Shown piece after piece: positions 24,301 to 33,739 of a stretch of 64,000 nt of DNA. Source of the DNA: Fulvimarina sp039652615 (lineage in GTDB: Bacteria > Pseudomonadota > Alphaproteobacteria > Rhizobiales > Rhizobiaceae); contig NZ_JBDJAC010000009.1 in the NCBI RefSeq assembly GCF_039652615.1, positions 1 to 64,000 of the forward strand, written 5' to 3'. How positions within the stretch are numbered: position 1 is the first letter of the stretch; each line of letters opens with the position of its first letter. The notes beneath the pieces were generated by a model. It was not told the DNA's origin and did not search any database. It saw only the letters and a program-made list of their open reading frames with translations. The translations under genes were made by a program, and so were the position numbers.

Positions 24301-25148
24301 GCGCTTCCCTGCGCTTTCGCCTTCAGCTTCGCCGCCATCGTCTCGACGTCGTCGCCGACAACCCGTGGCACGATCCGGTAGCGTGCATTGACGAAGCAGA
24401 ACAGCGAGAAGCCCAACAGCCCGACGCAGATCGCGCCGACGAGAACACGTCCGTAGATCTGCCCAGTGAGCCAGGAGAAGGCCTTGTCGGTTCCGCCCGC
24501 TTGCTCGGCGTTGAACGTCCAGCCGGCGTTGATGAAGAGAATGCCGACGATGCAAATGACCACACCCTGGGCGATCAGGCCGGCCTTGAGTACCGAGTTG
24601 AAGTTCAACGTGACAGGATTGGCTTGCAAATGCCTGCGATATTTTCCGGCCCACCCCTTGTACATGTAGTATATCCCGGCGCAGAAGACGCCCGCTCCGA
24701 TCGCCATCACGATCCATCGTCCACCAGGAAGGCCGAGCACCCAGCGCACGGCCTGGCCAGTCGTCGAGCCGCCGCCGGACCCGGATGAGCCGAGAAACAG
24801 GAGCGAGAAGGCGAAAAAGCCGATACCGAGATGAAGAAGGCCGGTGATAATCATGCCGGCTCGTGCACCAAGGCCCTTGGCGTCGTCCCCCCGGCATTCG
24901 AGATCATAGAAGGCCGCGATGACCCGCCAGGCAGCATAGGCAAGCATGCCGAGAAAGATTACGAAAAGCACCACCGATCCCCAGGTGGAATTCTCCAACT
25001 GGGCAAGCGAGGATTTGGTGCCTTGGGCCTGCCCGCCATGCCAGATGGCAAAGAGCGAGAAGCCGGCAACGGCGAGATAGGTGATCCCACGTCCCGTGTA
25101 GCCCGCCCGCATGACCGGGACGGTCCAGGATAGATCTGTCTGCGCCAT
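24297..25148 (-). CDS. DUF1206 family multipass membrane protein
   Basis: A 283-residue protein with six predicted TM segments arranged as three related two-helix units: RAGYTGRGITYLAVAGFSLFA, ARAGMIITGLLHLGIGFFAFSL and LKAGLIAQGVVICIVGILFI each begin a unit, the hallmark of DUF1206. The start at 25148 has AGGAGA ten bases upstream, a strong site. Function unknown, possibly envelope stress. Its stop codon lies inside repeat copy C. Confidence 0.9.
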   Translation of the reverse strand: MAQTDLSWTVPVMRAGYTGRGITYLAVAGFSLFAIWHGGQAQGTKSSLAQLENSTWGSVVLFVIFLGMLAYAAWRVIAAFYDLECRGDDAKGLGARAGMIITGLLHLGIGFFAFSLLFLGSSGSGGGSTTGQAVRWVLGLPGGRWIVMAIGAGVFCAGIYYMYKGWAGKYRRHLQANPVTLNFNSVLKAGLIAQGVVICIVGILFINAGWTFNAEQAGGTDKAFSWLTGQIYGRVLVGAICVGLLGFSLFCFVNARYRIVPRVVGDDVETMAAKLKAKAQGSA

Positions 25149-25524
25149 AAAATTCTCCTGTCCTGGCGAGCGAAACGCCCAGAACCTTGATCGTCCCTTT
25201 GGGAAGAACCTGCCAAGGTGACGCGCTTTGTCGAGGGGCGGAGAAAAGATTTCTTGGCGCGGCAAGCAGTTAGCGGTTGCTCCATGGATTTGAGCGGCAC
25301 TGAAGAATGAGACCCCATACCGAAATCGGGGCTCATGCTCCGGTCTTTCGTCATCCCCTCGGATGATCCGAACACCGATTCCCATTTTGGGTCCTATGCT
25401 TCAGCCAAAACGATGAGCGGCTCCGGTGCGACACCGATCTTTGCTTGCACCCAAACCCGCAAGCTGGTTCTGTCGCAGGGAACGAGCAATCCAAGCCGAA
25501 CCGCGAAGCCGCGAGCTACCCATC
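25149..25524. other. 376-bp divergent intergenic region before mnmE
   Basis: It holds a hairpin atgag-a-cccc (25307-25316)/ggggctcat (25328-25336) with one bulged base, no T-run, and no open frame with coding character. It must contain the promoters of both the DUF1206 gene and mnmE; I could not pick a convincing pair of hexamers. Confidence 0.4.
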
Positions 25525-26952
25525 ATGCATTCCGATACGATCGCCGCCCTCTCCTCCGGCGCAATGCCTTCCGGCGTTGCGGTGGTTCGCGTCAGCGGTG
25601 CGAAGGCGAGCACGGTCATGACGACGCTTGCCGGCGCGCTGCCGGGCGGACGCCGCGCCAGCCTTCGCACCTTCCGGTCCCCGGATGGCATCCCGATCGA
25701 CACGGGCATTGCGCTCTTCTTCGAGGGCCCCGCCACCGCAACCGGCGAGGACATTGCCGAATTTCACCTCCATGGCGGGCGCGCCGTCGTCTCGGCCTTT
25801 CTGCAGGCCGCAACAGCGATCGAAGACGTCCGTCTCGCAGAGGCCGGGGAGTTCACGCGCCGTGCCTTCGAGAACGGTCGCATGGACCTGACGGAGGCAG
25901 AGGGGCTCGCCGACCTTCTTGCCGCCGAGACCGAAGGGCAGCGCCGCGCGGCCTTCAGCCAGGCGGGCGGAGCGCTGAGCGCGCTCTATGGCGGCTGGAT
26001 GAAACGGCTCACCCGGGCGCGGGCCATGGTGGAGGCCGGTTTCGACTTCGCCGACGAAGGCGATGTCGGCGAGAACGCCGATGCAGGTGTCCGCGATGCC
26101 GTAAGCGCCATTCGGGAAGATATCCAGGACCACCTGAAAAAGGCGGGGCGCGGCGAAATCCTGCGCTCCGGCTTCAAGGTCGCGATCGTCGGCGCTCCGA
26201 ATGCCGGCAAGTCGAGCCTTCTCAACGCACTGGCCGAACGGGACGCGGCGATCGTCACCGACGTTCCGGGCACGACACGGGACGTCATATCCGTCACCCT
26301 CGATCTCGCAGGCATTCCGATCGTCCTGTCGGATACCGCCGGTATTCGCGAGACCAAGGACGCGGTGGAGGCGATCGGCGTCAGCCGGGCCCGCGCGGCG
26401 ATGAACGAGGCCGATCTCGTGCTGGCCCTCGAAGACCCGCGCGATGCGCCCGGCCCGCTCTCGCGCCTGAAAGGGCTTCTGTCCTACGTCAAGCCTTCGC
26501 TTGGGCCTGTCGGGCAGGCGCTGGACGAAGAGGAGGACGGCGAAGAGCCGCGCGTCGAACGCGATATCCTGACCGTCCGCACCAAGGTGGACCTCGCGTC
26601 CGGCAAGGACGGGGAAGGCCACCACAGGCATCTGGAAGAAGGCGGCTACGATTTCGCCATCTCGGCAAAGACAGGCGCGGGCCTGTCCGCGCTCGTCGAG
26701 GAGATTGCGGTGCGCGCGCGCGCCGCGGCCGGCGATCCCGCATCGGCCGTTCCCCTACGCGTGCGGCAGCGCGAGCTACTTCAAGATACCGTCCGCATCC
26801 TCGATGAATTCCTCGACGACCCGAACACACCCGACGAGGTTGCCGCCGAGACCCTGCGCCGGGCCTCCACACGGCTCGGTGCCCTTACGGGCGCGGTAGG
26901 CGTGGAAGATCTCCTGGACGTGATCTTCTCCGAATTCTGCATCGGAAAGTAA
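25525..26952 (+). CDS. mnmE: tRNA modification GTPase MnmE
   Basis: 475 residues. The N-terminal tetrahydrofolate-binding domain begins DTIAALSSGAMPSGVAVVRVSG; the G domain carries G1 GAPNAGKSS, G2 GTTRDV, G3 DTAGIR and G4 TKVD; the C-terminal CxGK motif ends the protein as FCIGK. With MnmG it makes 5-aminomethyl-type modifications on wobble U34. An acidic insert (DEEEDGEEP) sits in the G domain. mnmG is not adjacent, unlike in many relatives. Confidence 0.96.
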   Translation: MHSDTIAALSSGAMPSGVAVVRVSGAKASTVMTTLAGALPGGRRASLRTFRSPDGIPIDTGIALFFEGPATATGEDIAEFHLHGGRAVVSAFLQAATAIEDVRLAEAGEFTRRAFENGRMDLTEAEGLADLLAAETEGQRRAAFSQAGGALSALYGGWMKRLTRARAMVEAGFDFADEGDVGENADAGVRDAVSAIREDIQDHLKKAGRGEILRSGFKVAIVGAPNAGKSSLLNALAERDAAIVTDVPGTTRDVISVTLDLAGIPIVLSDTAGIRETKDAVEAIGVSRARAAMNEADLVLALEDPRDAPGPLSRLKGLLSYVKPSLGPVGQALDEEEDGEEPRVERDILTVRTKVDLASGKDGEGHHRHLEEGGYDFAISAKTGAGLSALVEEIAVRARAAAGDPASAVPLRVRQRELLQDTVRILDEFLDDPNTPDEVAAETLRRASTRLGALTGAVGVEDLLDVIFSEFCIGK

Positions 26953-26984
26953 CCACCTTCTCCACGCTTTCCCCGCTCGCCGGG

Positions 26985-28142
26985 TTATTCGGCGGCGAGT
27001 GGCGAGCGCGGTGCCCTCGCCTCGCCTCCTCGGGACGACGCGACCCTCAGATGCGCCACGTCTCCATTGGCTTCCGCTGCATGGGCAAACACCATGCGCT
27101 GGCGTGGCAGGCAGGCCGGATGCTCGGCCTGAAGCCATTCGATCAGCTTTTCCCGCATCTCACAGCGAAGATCCCAGGTCTTCGGCGAGGTATTGGCCGA
27201 AACCAGAATGCGCACTTCGAGTGTCTCGCCGCTCGCATCCGAGACCTGGACATTGACCACCCGCCGGTCCCAGAGCGGCGAAGCCGCAGCGAGCTCCGCC
27301 GCCTTCTCGCGGATCGCGCTAATCGGCGCGGTGAAATCGAGCCGCAGCATGACGGACCCGATGATGGCTCCGTTTTCCCGCGTCCAGTTCTGGAAGGGGT
27401 TCTCGATGAAATAGCGAATAGGAAGAACCAGCCGTCGCCAGTCCCACAGGCGAACGACGGCGTAGGTCATGGTAATCTCCTCGACCCAGCCCCACTCCCC
27501 TTCGACGACGACCGCGTCCTCGATACGGACCGGCTGCGTGATCGCGATCTGAATGCCCGCCAGGAGGTTCGACAACACTGGCTGGGCCGCGAGCCCGACC
27601 ACGATACCGGCGGCACCGCCGGCTGCGAGCAGCGACACGCCATATTGCCGCACGCTGTCGAAGGTCATCAGCACCGCCGCCGCCGTGATGACCGTGAGGA
27701 GGACGGTCGCAGCCCTCAAAAGGATCCGGATCTGCGTGACGTGCTTGCGGGCAAGGAGATTGTCGTCGTCCTCGATCCGAAAGCGGCGCAGGTGAAGGTC
27801 AGCGGCGATCTGCAAGGCCCGCACGAGCGTCCAGCCCACGAGGCAGATGAAACCGACGCCGAGAAACCGCGACATGATCTCCGCATCATAAGCCCGGAAC
27901 GGCGCCGCCTTGACGGCCGCGGATATGAACAAGATCAGGAAAGCAAGCCGCGTCGGCCCCTTGGTGCGCAACAACATCGCACGCCAGTAATCGCGCCGCC
28001 CGAGCGCCTTGCGCACGAGGCGCATGGCGAGCTTGTGCAGGCCGACCGCGATGAAAGCGGCTATGACGATGAGAATGAGGCCATTGATTTCGTCGGGAAG
28101 CCAGTTCAGCCAAGCGACGATCTGGTGGAAAAACCGATCCAT
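26985..28142 (-). CDS. MscS-family mechanosensitive channel
   Basis: 385 residues. Four or more TM helices precede the pore helix LLAAGGAAGIVVGLAAQPVLSNLLAGIQIAITQPVRI, whose Gly/Ala packing pattern is the MscS TM3 signature, followed by the beta domain (DAVVVEGEWGWVEEITMTYAVVRLWDWRRLVLPIRYF) and a C-terminal alpha/beta domain. It likely releases solutes on osmotic downshock. GGAGA lies seven bases before the ATG at 28142. It is convergent with mnmE. Confidence 0.93.
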   Translation of the reverse strand: MDRFFHQIVAWLNWLPDEINGLILIVIAAFIAVGLHKLAMRLVRKALGRRDYWRAMLLRTKGPTRLAFLILFISAAVKAAPFRAYDAEIMSRFLGVGFICLVGWTLVRALQIAADLHLRRFRIEDDDNLLARKHVTQIRILLRAATVLLTVITAAAVLMTFDSVRQYGVSLLAAGGAAGIVVGLAAQPVLSNLLAGIQIAITQPVRIEDAVVVEGEWGWVEEITMTYAVVRLWDWRRLVLPIRYFIENPFQNWTRENGAIIGSVMLRLDFTAPISAIREKAAELAAASPLWDRRVVNVQVSDASGETLEVRILVSANTSPKTWDLRCEMREKLIEWLQAEHPACLPRQRMVFAHAAEANGDVAHLRVASSRGGEARAPRSPLAAE

Positions 28143-28463
28143 GGATGTCTCCTTGTCCGCTCCTGCGGCGGGTCGTCTCCGACATCCTTCCCTGCCGTCG
28201 TTGTGTTCCAATCATCCTCCCGTCACACCGGAAGGCTAACTCATGTTGCGGCGCAAACAAGACGCTTTCGGGATCATATGATGGCAATGTGACGTGATCC
28301 GCGCCATTGACGATGCCGGGTTTGCGCGCCGCGCGTCATTCGAAAAGCCTGTCGACGTTCATGCACAGCGCTCCTCATGGTGCCGCAAGCGGAAATATGG
28401 CAGGTCCATTCTGCTCCGCCGGACGGAGCCCGAAAATCGGTGGTCGGCGTCGGGAGACAGGTC
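28143..28463. other. divergent intergenic region, mscS / MFS
   Basis: 321 bp between the mscS start and the Atg22-type MFS start. I see no gene, hairpin with T-run or recognisable promoter pair here beyond the ribosome binding sites of the flanking genes. Confidence 0.4.
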
Positions 28464-29876
28464 ATGACACAGGTGAAAGACGCCCCTCCCTATGGCGCTC
28501 CGTTGAAACAGCCGGCGGTCTGGGGCTGGATGTCGTTCGATTTCGCGGCCCAGCCCTTCTTCACGGTGGTCATCACCTTTGTCTTCGGGCCCTACTTCGT
28601 CTCGCAGCTCGCAGCGAACCCGGCGACCGGACAAACCGCATGGAGCCTTGCCGCGACGATCGCCGGCATCACCGTCGCCCTGCTCTCGCCGCTTCTCGGC
28701 TCGATCGCAGATCGGGCGGGACCGCGAAAGCCCTGGATCGCCGTCTTCGCCAGTCTCAAGATCGCGGCACTGATCGGAGTCTGGTTCGTCGCATCGCCCG
28801 GCTCCGGGCTGTTTCTCGCGGCCGCTTTCATCGTCATCGCTCAGGTTTCGGCGGAGTTCTCGATCGTCTTCAACGACGCGATGCTGCCGCGCCTCGTGAA
28901 CAAGGAGAAGATCGGCCGGGTCTCGAACACCGCCTGGGGCCTCGGCTATGCTGGCGGCATCGTCTTTCTGATCTTCGCGCTCGGGTTTCTCGCGGGCTCG
29001 CCCGAAACGGGCGTCACTCTCTTCGGCCTCGAACCGCTCTTCGGCCTTGATCCGGCGGAGGGCGAAGGCGCGCGGGCGACAGGGCCGCTGGCGGCGCTCT
29101 GGTACCTTATCTTCCTGATACCCCTCTTCCTCCTGACGCCGGATCGCGAGCGCAAGGAGCCGCTGTCGCGGGCCGTTCGCGAGGGTATGAGCGACCTGAT
29201 GGCAACCGCGCGGGAAATCCGGGCACGGATCGAGCTTCTCAAGTTCATGATCGCGCGGATGCTCTACCAGGACGGCGTCAACGCGCTTCTCGTGCTGGGC
29301 GGCGCGTTCGCCGCCGGCATGTTCGGCTGGTCGATCATCGAGATCGGCGTCTTCGGCGTCATTCTCAACCTGACGGCGATCCCCGGCTGCATCTTCGCCG
29401 GCACGCTCGCGACACGGCTTGGCTCGAAGCGGCTCGTCGTCCTCTCGGTTACAGCGCTCGCCATCGCCACGATTGGCCTGGTCTCGACAAGTCCGACCAC
29501 GACGGCCTTCGGCCTCGTCACCTTCCCGGCAACGGAGGCGACAGGCCTTTTCGCGAGCGGCGCCGAAAAGGCCTATATCCTCTGGGGGCTGCTCGTCGGC
29601 CTTGCCTTCGGCCCGGTGCAGGCCTCGTCGCGGGCGTGGCTTGCCGAAAGCGTGACGGTGGACGAAGCGGGTCGTTATTTCGGCTTTTACGCGCTGATCG
29701 GCCGGGCGACGAGTTTCCTCGCTCCCGCTTCGGTCGCGGGTCTGACGGCGATCGCGGCGGGCCTCACCGATCCGGTCACGGCCTCGCGCATCGGCATGAG
29801 CGCCATCGTGTTCTTCTTCCTCGCGGGCCTTGCGATTCTCGCATTTACACGCGGACCGGAACGGCGCGCGATTTAA
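28464..29876 (+). CDS. MFS transporter, UMF1/Atg22-like
   Basis: 470 residues with about 12 TM helices. The N-terminus WGWMSFDFAAQPFFTVVITFVFGPYF is the conserved opening of UMF1-type transporters, followed by SIADRAGPRKPWI as the MFS motif A equivalent and FNDAMLPRL. A long cytosolic loop near the middle is charged (TPDRERKEP). Eukaryotic Atg22 exports vacuolar amino acids; bacterial substrates are unknown. The start at 28464 follows GGGAGAC. It converges on smpB with only 9 bp between stops. Confidence 0.9.
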   Translation: MTQVKDAPPYGAPLKQPAVWGWMSFDFAAQPFFTVVITFVFGPYFVSQLAANPATGQTAWSLAATIAGITVALLSPLLGSIADRAGPRKPWIAVFASLKIAALIGVWFVASPGSGLFLAAAFIVIAQVSAEFSIVFNDAMLPRLVNKEKIGRVSNTAWGLGYAGGIVFLIFALGFLAGSPETGVTLFGLEPLFGLDPAEGEGARATGPLAALWYLIFLIPLFLLTPDRERKEPLSRAVREGMSDLMATAREIRARIELLKFMIARMLYQDGVNALLVLGGAFAAGMFGWSIIEIGVFGVILNLTAIPGCIFAGTLATRLGSKRLVVLSVTALAIATIGLVSTSPTTTAFGLVTFPATEATGLFASGAEKAYILWGLLVGLAFGPVQASSRAWLAESVTVDEAGRYFGFYALIGRATSFLAPASVAGLTAIAAGLTDPVTASRIGMSAIVFFFLAGLAILAFTRGPERRAI

Positions 29877-29885
29877 AGAGCCGGA

Positions 29886-30359
29886 TCAGGCGTCCTTCAT
29901 CAGCCGCTGCTTCTGCCGGTTCCACTCGCGCTCCTTGATCGTCTGGCGCTTGTCGGGGGCGTTCTTGCCCTTGGCGAGAGCCAGTTCGAGCTTGGCCGTG
30001 CCGCGATCGTTGAAATAGATCTTGAGCGGAACGAGGGTCATGCCGTCGCGCTGAACGGCACCGGCCAGCCGGTTCAGCTGGGCGCGGTGGACCAGCAGCT
30101 TACGCCGGCGCTTCGGGTTATGGTTGAAGCGGTTGGCCTGAAGATATTCCGGCAGATTGGAATTGATCAGCCAGAGCTCGCCCTCTTCCTCCGTCGCATA
30201 GGCTTCCGCGATCGAGGCCTTGCCGCCGCGCAGCGATTTCACCTCGGTGCCGGTCAGCTGGAGACCCGCCTCCAGCGTGTCGATGATCGCATAGTTGAAG
30301 CGCGCCTTGCGGTTTTCCGCGGCGACGTTGCTGCCGGAGGATTTCTTCTTTTTCGCCAT
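29886..30359 (-). CDS. smpB: SsrA-binding protein SmpB
   Basis: 157 residues that bind tmRNA in trans-translation rescue of stalled ribosomes. The OB-fold core shows NRKARFNYAIIDTLEAGLQLTGTEVKSLR, then the conserved LINSNLPEY and NHNPKRRRKLLVHR, and the C-terminal helix region GKNAPDKRQTIKEREWNRQKQR. Length is standard. It lies 86 bp after dapA on the same strand, the usual alphaproteobacterial order. Confidence 0.97.
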   Translation of the reverse strand: MAKKKKSSGSNVAAENRKARFNYAIIDTLEAGLQLTGTEVKSLRGGKASIAEAYATEEEGELWLINSNLPEYLQANRFNHNPKRRRKLLVHRAQLNRLAGAVQRDGMTLVPLKIYFNDRGTAKLELALAKGKNAPDKRQTIKEREWNRQKQRLMKDA

Positions 30360-30377
30360 GCTCGCTCTGAAAGTTCG

Positions 30378-30398
30378 AAAGGGCCGGATCGGCCCTTT
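30378..30398. terminator. hairpin between dapA and smpB
   Basis: Arms aaagggcc and ggcccttt with a 5-base loop. On the - strand the downstream bases are only partly T-rich, so partial termination or RNA protection between the two genes is the likely effect. Confidence 0.4.
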
Positions 30399-30445
30399 CC
30401 GTGCTCGGTGTCAGCTCCTCAAGATTGGGCGCGACCCAGTCTTTT

Positions 30446-31327
30446 TCAATCAAGCAGTCCCGCATGGCGCAGTGCGGCATCCAGAATCTCGGCCGTCTCG
30501 TCCGCCACCGGCACCATGGGCGAGCGCATCACGTTCCGGCACTTGCCGATCTTGGAGAGCGCATATTTCACGCCCGCCGGGCTCGGCTCGATGAATAGCG
30601 CTTTGTGCAGTGGGGCGAGCTTGTCCTGATAGTCCAGCGCCTTTACGAAATCCTTCGCGGCACAGGCCGCCTGGAATTCGGCGCACAGCCTGGGCGCGAC
30701 ATTCGCCGTCACCGAAATACAGCCGACGCCGCCATGGGCATTGAAGCCAAGGGCGGTCACGTCCTCGCCGGAAAGCTGAATAAAGTCCGGGCCGCAATGC
30801 TGGCGCTGCTCGGAAACGCGGTCCATCTTCGCCGTCGCATCCTTCACACCGACGATGTTAGAAAAATCGTTCGAAAGCCGCGCCATCGTTTCCGGCGTCA
30901 TGTCGATGATCGACCGGCCTGGAATGTTGTAGACGATGATCGGGATCGAGACCGCCTTTGCAACCGCCGAAAAATGCGCATAGAGCCCGCGCTGGTTCGG
31001 CTTGTTGTAATAGGGCGTCACGACGAGGACGCCGTCCGCGCCTGCCTTTTCGGCGAAGGTCGCAAGTTCAATCGCCTCGGCGGTGTTGTTCGATCCCGCG
31101 CCCGCGACCACGGGCACCCGGCCCTTGGTGGTGCGGATACAGAGTTCGACGACCTCCTTGTGCTCGGCATGGCTGAGCGTCGGCGTCTCGCCGGTCGTGC
31201 CCACCGGCACGAGGCCGGACGAGCCTTCAGCAATCTGCCATTCGACGAAGTCGGCAAATCCGCCCGCGTCGAACGCGCCCTCTTCGGTGAACGGCGTGAT
31301 CGTCGCCGGCATCGAACCCTTGAACAT
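30446..31327 (-). CDS. dapA: 4-hydroxy-tetrahydrodipicolinate synthase
   Basis: A 293-residue TIM-barrel aldolase that condenses pyruvate with aspartate semialdehyde, the first committed step to lysine and diaminopimelate. Signatures are GTTGETPTLSHAEH, the active-site Tyr in VTPYYNKP, and the Schiff-base Lys in VGVKDATAKM. Length is standard. smpB follows. In many relatives the lytic transglycosylase gene is the next upstream neighbour; here the eut genes and permease intervene. Confidence 0.96.
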   Translation of the reverse strand: MFKGSMPATITPFTEEGAFDAGGFADFVEWQIAEGSSGLVPVGTTGETPTLSHAEHKEVVELCIRTTKGRVPVVAGAGSNNTAEAIELATFAEKAGADGVLVVTPYYNKPNQRGLYAHFSAVAKAVSIPIIVYNIPGRSIIDMTPETMARLSNDFSNIVGVKDATAKMDRVSEQRQHCGPDFIQLSGEDVTALGFNAHGGVGCISVTANVAPRLCAEFQAACAAKDFVKALDYQDKLAPLHKALFIEPSPAGVKYALSKIGKCRNVMRSPMVPVADETAEILDAALRHAGLLD

Positions 31328-31512
31328 GGTGGCCTCTCAACTTCTCCCCGCGCGGTCGGGTTTCCTGCAGAAACGCCCGACCCCGTGCGGCTTTCCCCAG
31401 CCGCTTTCTGTGTCGCACGCGGATACACCGACATGGCTGAAAATGCCAATCATCATCGGCGATCGGTAAAATCAATCGAAGACAAGGCTCATGAATCTTC
31501 TCGCAAGTCGGT

Positions 31513-32901
31513 TCAAATCTCCCCCGGCGCGCCCTTCACCAGCCGGTGCCGGCTGTAGAAGGCGAAATAGGCGATGAAGAGGGCGTAGACGATCCCGGCA
31601 CCGAGGACCGCGCGCGGATCGACCAAAAGACCGGCGATCGTCGCGATCAGCGCCAGAACCAGCGCGATACCCGAAGTCACCACGCCGCCCGGCGTACGGT
31701 AAGGACGTTCCAATTCCGGTTCGGCGAGCCGCAGCTTGATGTGCGAAGCCATCATCATGACGTAGGAGATCGTCGCGCCGAAGACCGCTACCAGAATGAG
31801 CAGATCGCCCTGCCCCGTCAGTGAGAGAACGAATCCGATGATGCCAGGGATGACGAGGGCAAGATAGGGCGACTGGCGCTTGTTCGTCAGCGAAAGAACC
31901 TTTGGCAGATAGCCCGCGCGGGACATGGCGAAGACAAGGCGCGAATAGCCGTAGATGATCGAGAAGAAGCTCGCGATCAGCCCGGCGAGGCCGACGAAGT
32001 TCACGAAACGCGAGACGAGGGTCGGTTCGCCATAGGCGCTCGGCGCTTCCAGTGCCGCAACCAGCGGATTGCCGCTGTCCTGCAGGATCGACGAGCCGGC
32101 ACCGCCTGCGCCGAAGACAAGGATGAGACCCGCCGTCAGGAGAAGAATGGAAATACCGCCAATCAGCCCCCGCGGCAGGTCACGTTCGGGATCAGCGGTC
32201 TCCTCGGCCGCAAGCGGCACACCTTCGATGGCAAGGAAAAACCAGATTCCATAAGGGATAGCAGCCCATATTCCGACATAGCCGAAAGGCAGGAAGTCGC
32301 TCGCGCCAACGGCATCGGTGGCCGCGATGTCGAAGAGATTGTTCGCGTCGAAATAGGGTATCATCGCGACGACGAAGACAATGAGGGCCAGAACCGCAAG
32401 CGCTGTAATGACAAAGATCAGCCGCAGCGCCTCGCCAGCGCCATAGATGTGGATGCCAAGGAAGACGGCGTAGAAGGCGAGATAGACCGGCCAGCCATCA
32501 ATGCCGAACAGCGAGCCGCAATAAGAGCCGATAAACACGGCGATGGCAGCCGGCGCGATGGCATACTCGATCAGGATCGCGATGCCGCACAAAAACCCTC
32601 CCCACGGACCGAATGCGCGGCGGGCGAAGCCGTAACCCCCGCCGGCTGTCGGTGCGATCGTCGCAAGCTCCGCGAGCGAGAAGCACATGCAGACATACAT
32701 CGTCGCCATGAGCAGCGTCGCGATGAGGAGGCCGCCCCAGCCGCCATACTGCAGGCCGAAGTTCCAGCCGGCGAAATCGCCGGAGACGACATAGGCAACG
32801 CCCAGACCGACCAAGAGCAACCAGCCTGCAGCACCGCGCTTCAGCTGGCGTTCGGAGAAATAGTCCTTGCCGGACCCGGACGTGTCGGTCTCGTTCGCCA
32901 T
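31513..32901 (-). CDS. APC-family ethanolamine permease
   Basis: 462 residues with 12 predicted TM helices. The N-terminus GWLLLVGLGVAYVVSGDFAGWNFG and ELATIAPTAGGGYGFARRAFGPWGGF match amino acid/polyamine permeases of the ethanolamine permease group, and GVPLAAEETADPERDLPRGLIGG is the typical mid-protein loop. It lies 67 bp after eutC on the same strand, so ethanolamine is the natural substrate. AAGGAG lies upstream of the ATG at 32901. Confidence 0.9.
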   Translation of the reverse strand: MANETDTSGSGKDYFSERQLKRGAAGWLLLVGLGVAYVVSGDFAGWNFGLQYGGWGGLLIATLLMATMYVCMCFSLAELATIAPTAGGGYGFARRAFGPWGGFLCGIAILIEYAIAPAAIAVFIGSYCGSLFGIDGWPVYLAFYAVFLGIHIYGAGEALRLIFVITALAVLALIVFVVAMIPYFDANNLFDIAATDAVGASDFLPFGYVGIWAAIPYGIWFFLAIEGVPLAAEETADPERDLPRGLIGGISILLLTAGLILVFGAGGAGSSILQDSGNPLVAALEAPSAYGEPTLVSRFVNFVGLAGLIASFFSIIYGYSRLVFAMSRAGYLPKVLSLTNKRQSPYLALVIPGIIGFVLSLTGQGDLLILVAVFGATISYVMMMASHIKLRLAEPELERPYRTPGGVVTSGIALVLALIATIAGLLVDPRAVLGAGIVYALFIAYFAFYSRHRLVKGAPGEI

Positions 32902-32968
32902 GCTGGTCGCTCCTTGCATTTGGGCCGGCTCATCCGGCCATGCCGGGCGGCGATGGCGTCTGTTTCTG

Positions 32969-33739
32969 TTAGTCTTCGATCTGCTTCGCCCCGTCCCTCT
33001 TCGTCACGCCGGAATAGCCGCGTTCCTCGGCCTTCAGAATGAGATCGGCAATCTTGCGGGCGGCGTCCTGCGGGTTCAGGCCGCCATTGCGGATATTCGA
33101 AACGCAGAAGCGTTCGGCGTCCTCGGTGTCCTCGCGCGGCTTGTGGGTGAAATAGGCGCCAAGTGAGTCGGCCGCCGAAAGCCCCGGACGCTCGCCGATG
33201 AGAACGAGGACCTTCTCGCAGTTGAGCGCCATCGCGATCTTGTCGCCGAGGGCGACCCGGGCCCCTGTCGCGAGGATGAGTCGCATTTCAAGATCGCAGA
33301 CTGTCTGAAGCGCCTCCACCGTCGCCACCGCGTTGAGATTGACGGCGGTCGCCGAAAGACCGTCGGCGACGACGATGGCAAGATCGCCGCCGGTTTCGGT
33401 CTCGAGTTCGTGACGATCGTCGACATCGAGTTCCCGACCGAGATCGGGACGTGCGAGATAGGTCGTCCGGTCGCCGGCCTGGCTCGTGACGACATGCGGC
33501 TCGAATCCAAGCTTTTCGAAAGACGCTTTCAGGTTCTCGATATCGAGTTCGGAATGGACCGCGTCCCGCGCCATTGCATGATCCAATGCGAATTTGAGTT
33601 GCGGGGCCGTCGGCAGGCCGGAGCCCGCACGCCCGAGCGCGATCCGCGCATCCGTCCGGTCCTTCAGCTTCGCGAGCTTGTCGGGCGAGGCGACGATCGC
33701 CGGTGGGCGCGCATCCTCGGGGTTGTCTGCATCGCTCAT
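32969..33739 (-). CDS. eutC: ethanolamine ammonia-lyase small subunit
   Basis: 256 residues. EutC forms the enzyme with EutB and helps bind adenosylcobalamin. Recognisable segments are DARIALGRAGSGLPTAPQLKFALDHAMARDAV, YLARPDLGREL, VVADGLSATAV, IGERPGLSAADSLGAYFTH and CVSNIRNGGL. The start ATG overlaps the eutB stop by four bases (ATGA), so translation is coupled. The same frame stays open far upstream across eutB, which is a composition effect and not a longer protein. Confidence 0.96.
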   Translation of the reverse strand: MSDADNPEDARPPAIVASPDKLAKLKDRTDARIALGRAGSGLPTAPQLKFALDHAMARDAVHSELDIENLKASFEKLGFEPHVVTSQAGDRTTYLARPDLGRELDVDDRHELETETGGDLAIVVADGLSATAVNLNAVATVEALQTVCDLEMRLILATGARVALGDKIAMALNCEKVLVLIGERPGLSAADSLGAYFTHKPREDTEDAERFCVSNIRNGGLNPQDAARKIADLILKAEERGYSGVTKRDGAKQIED

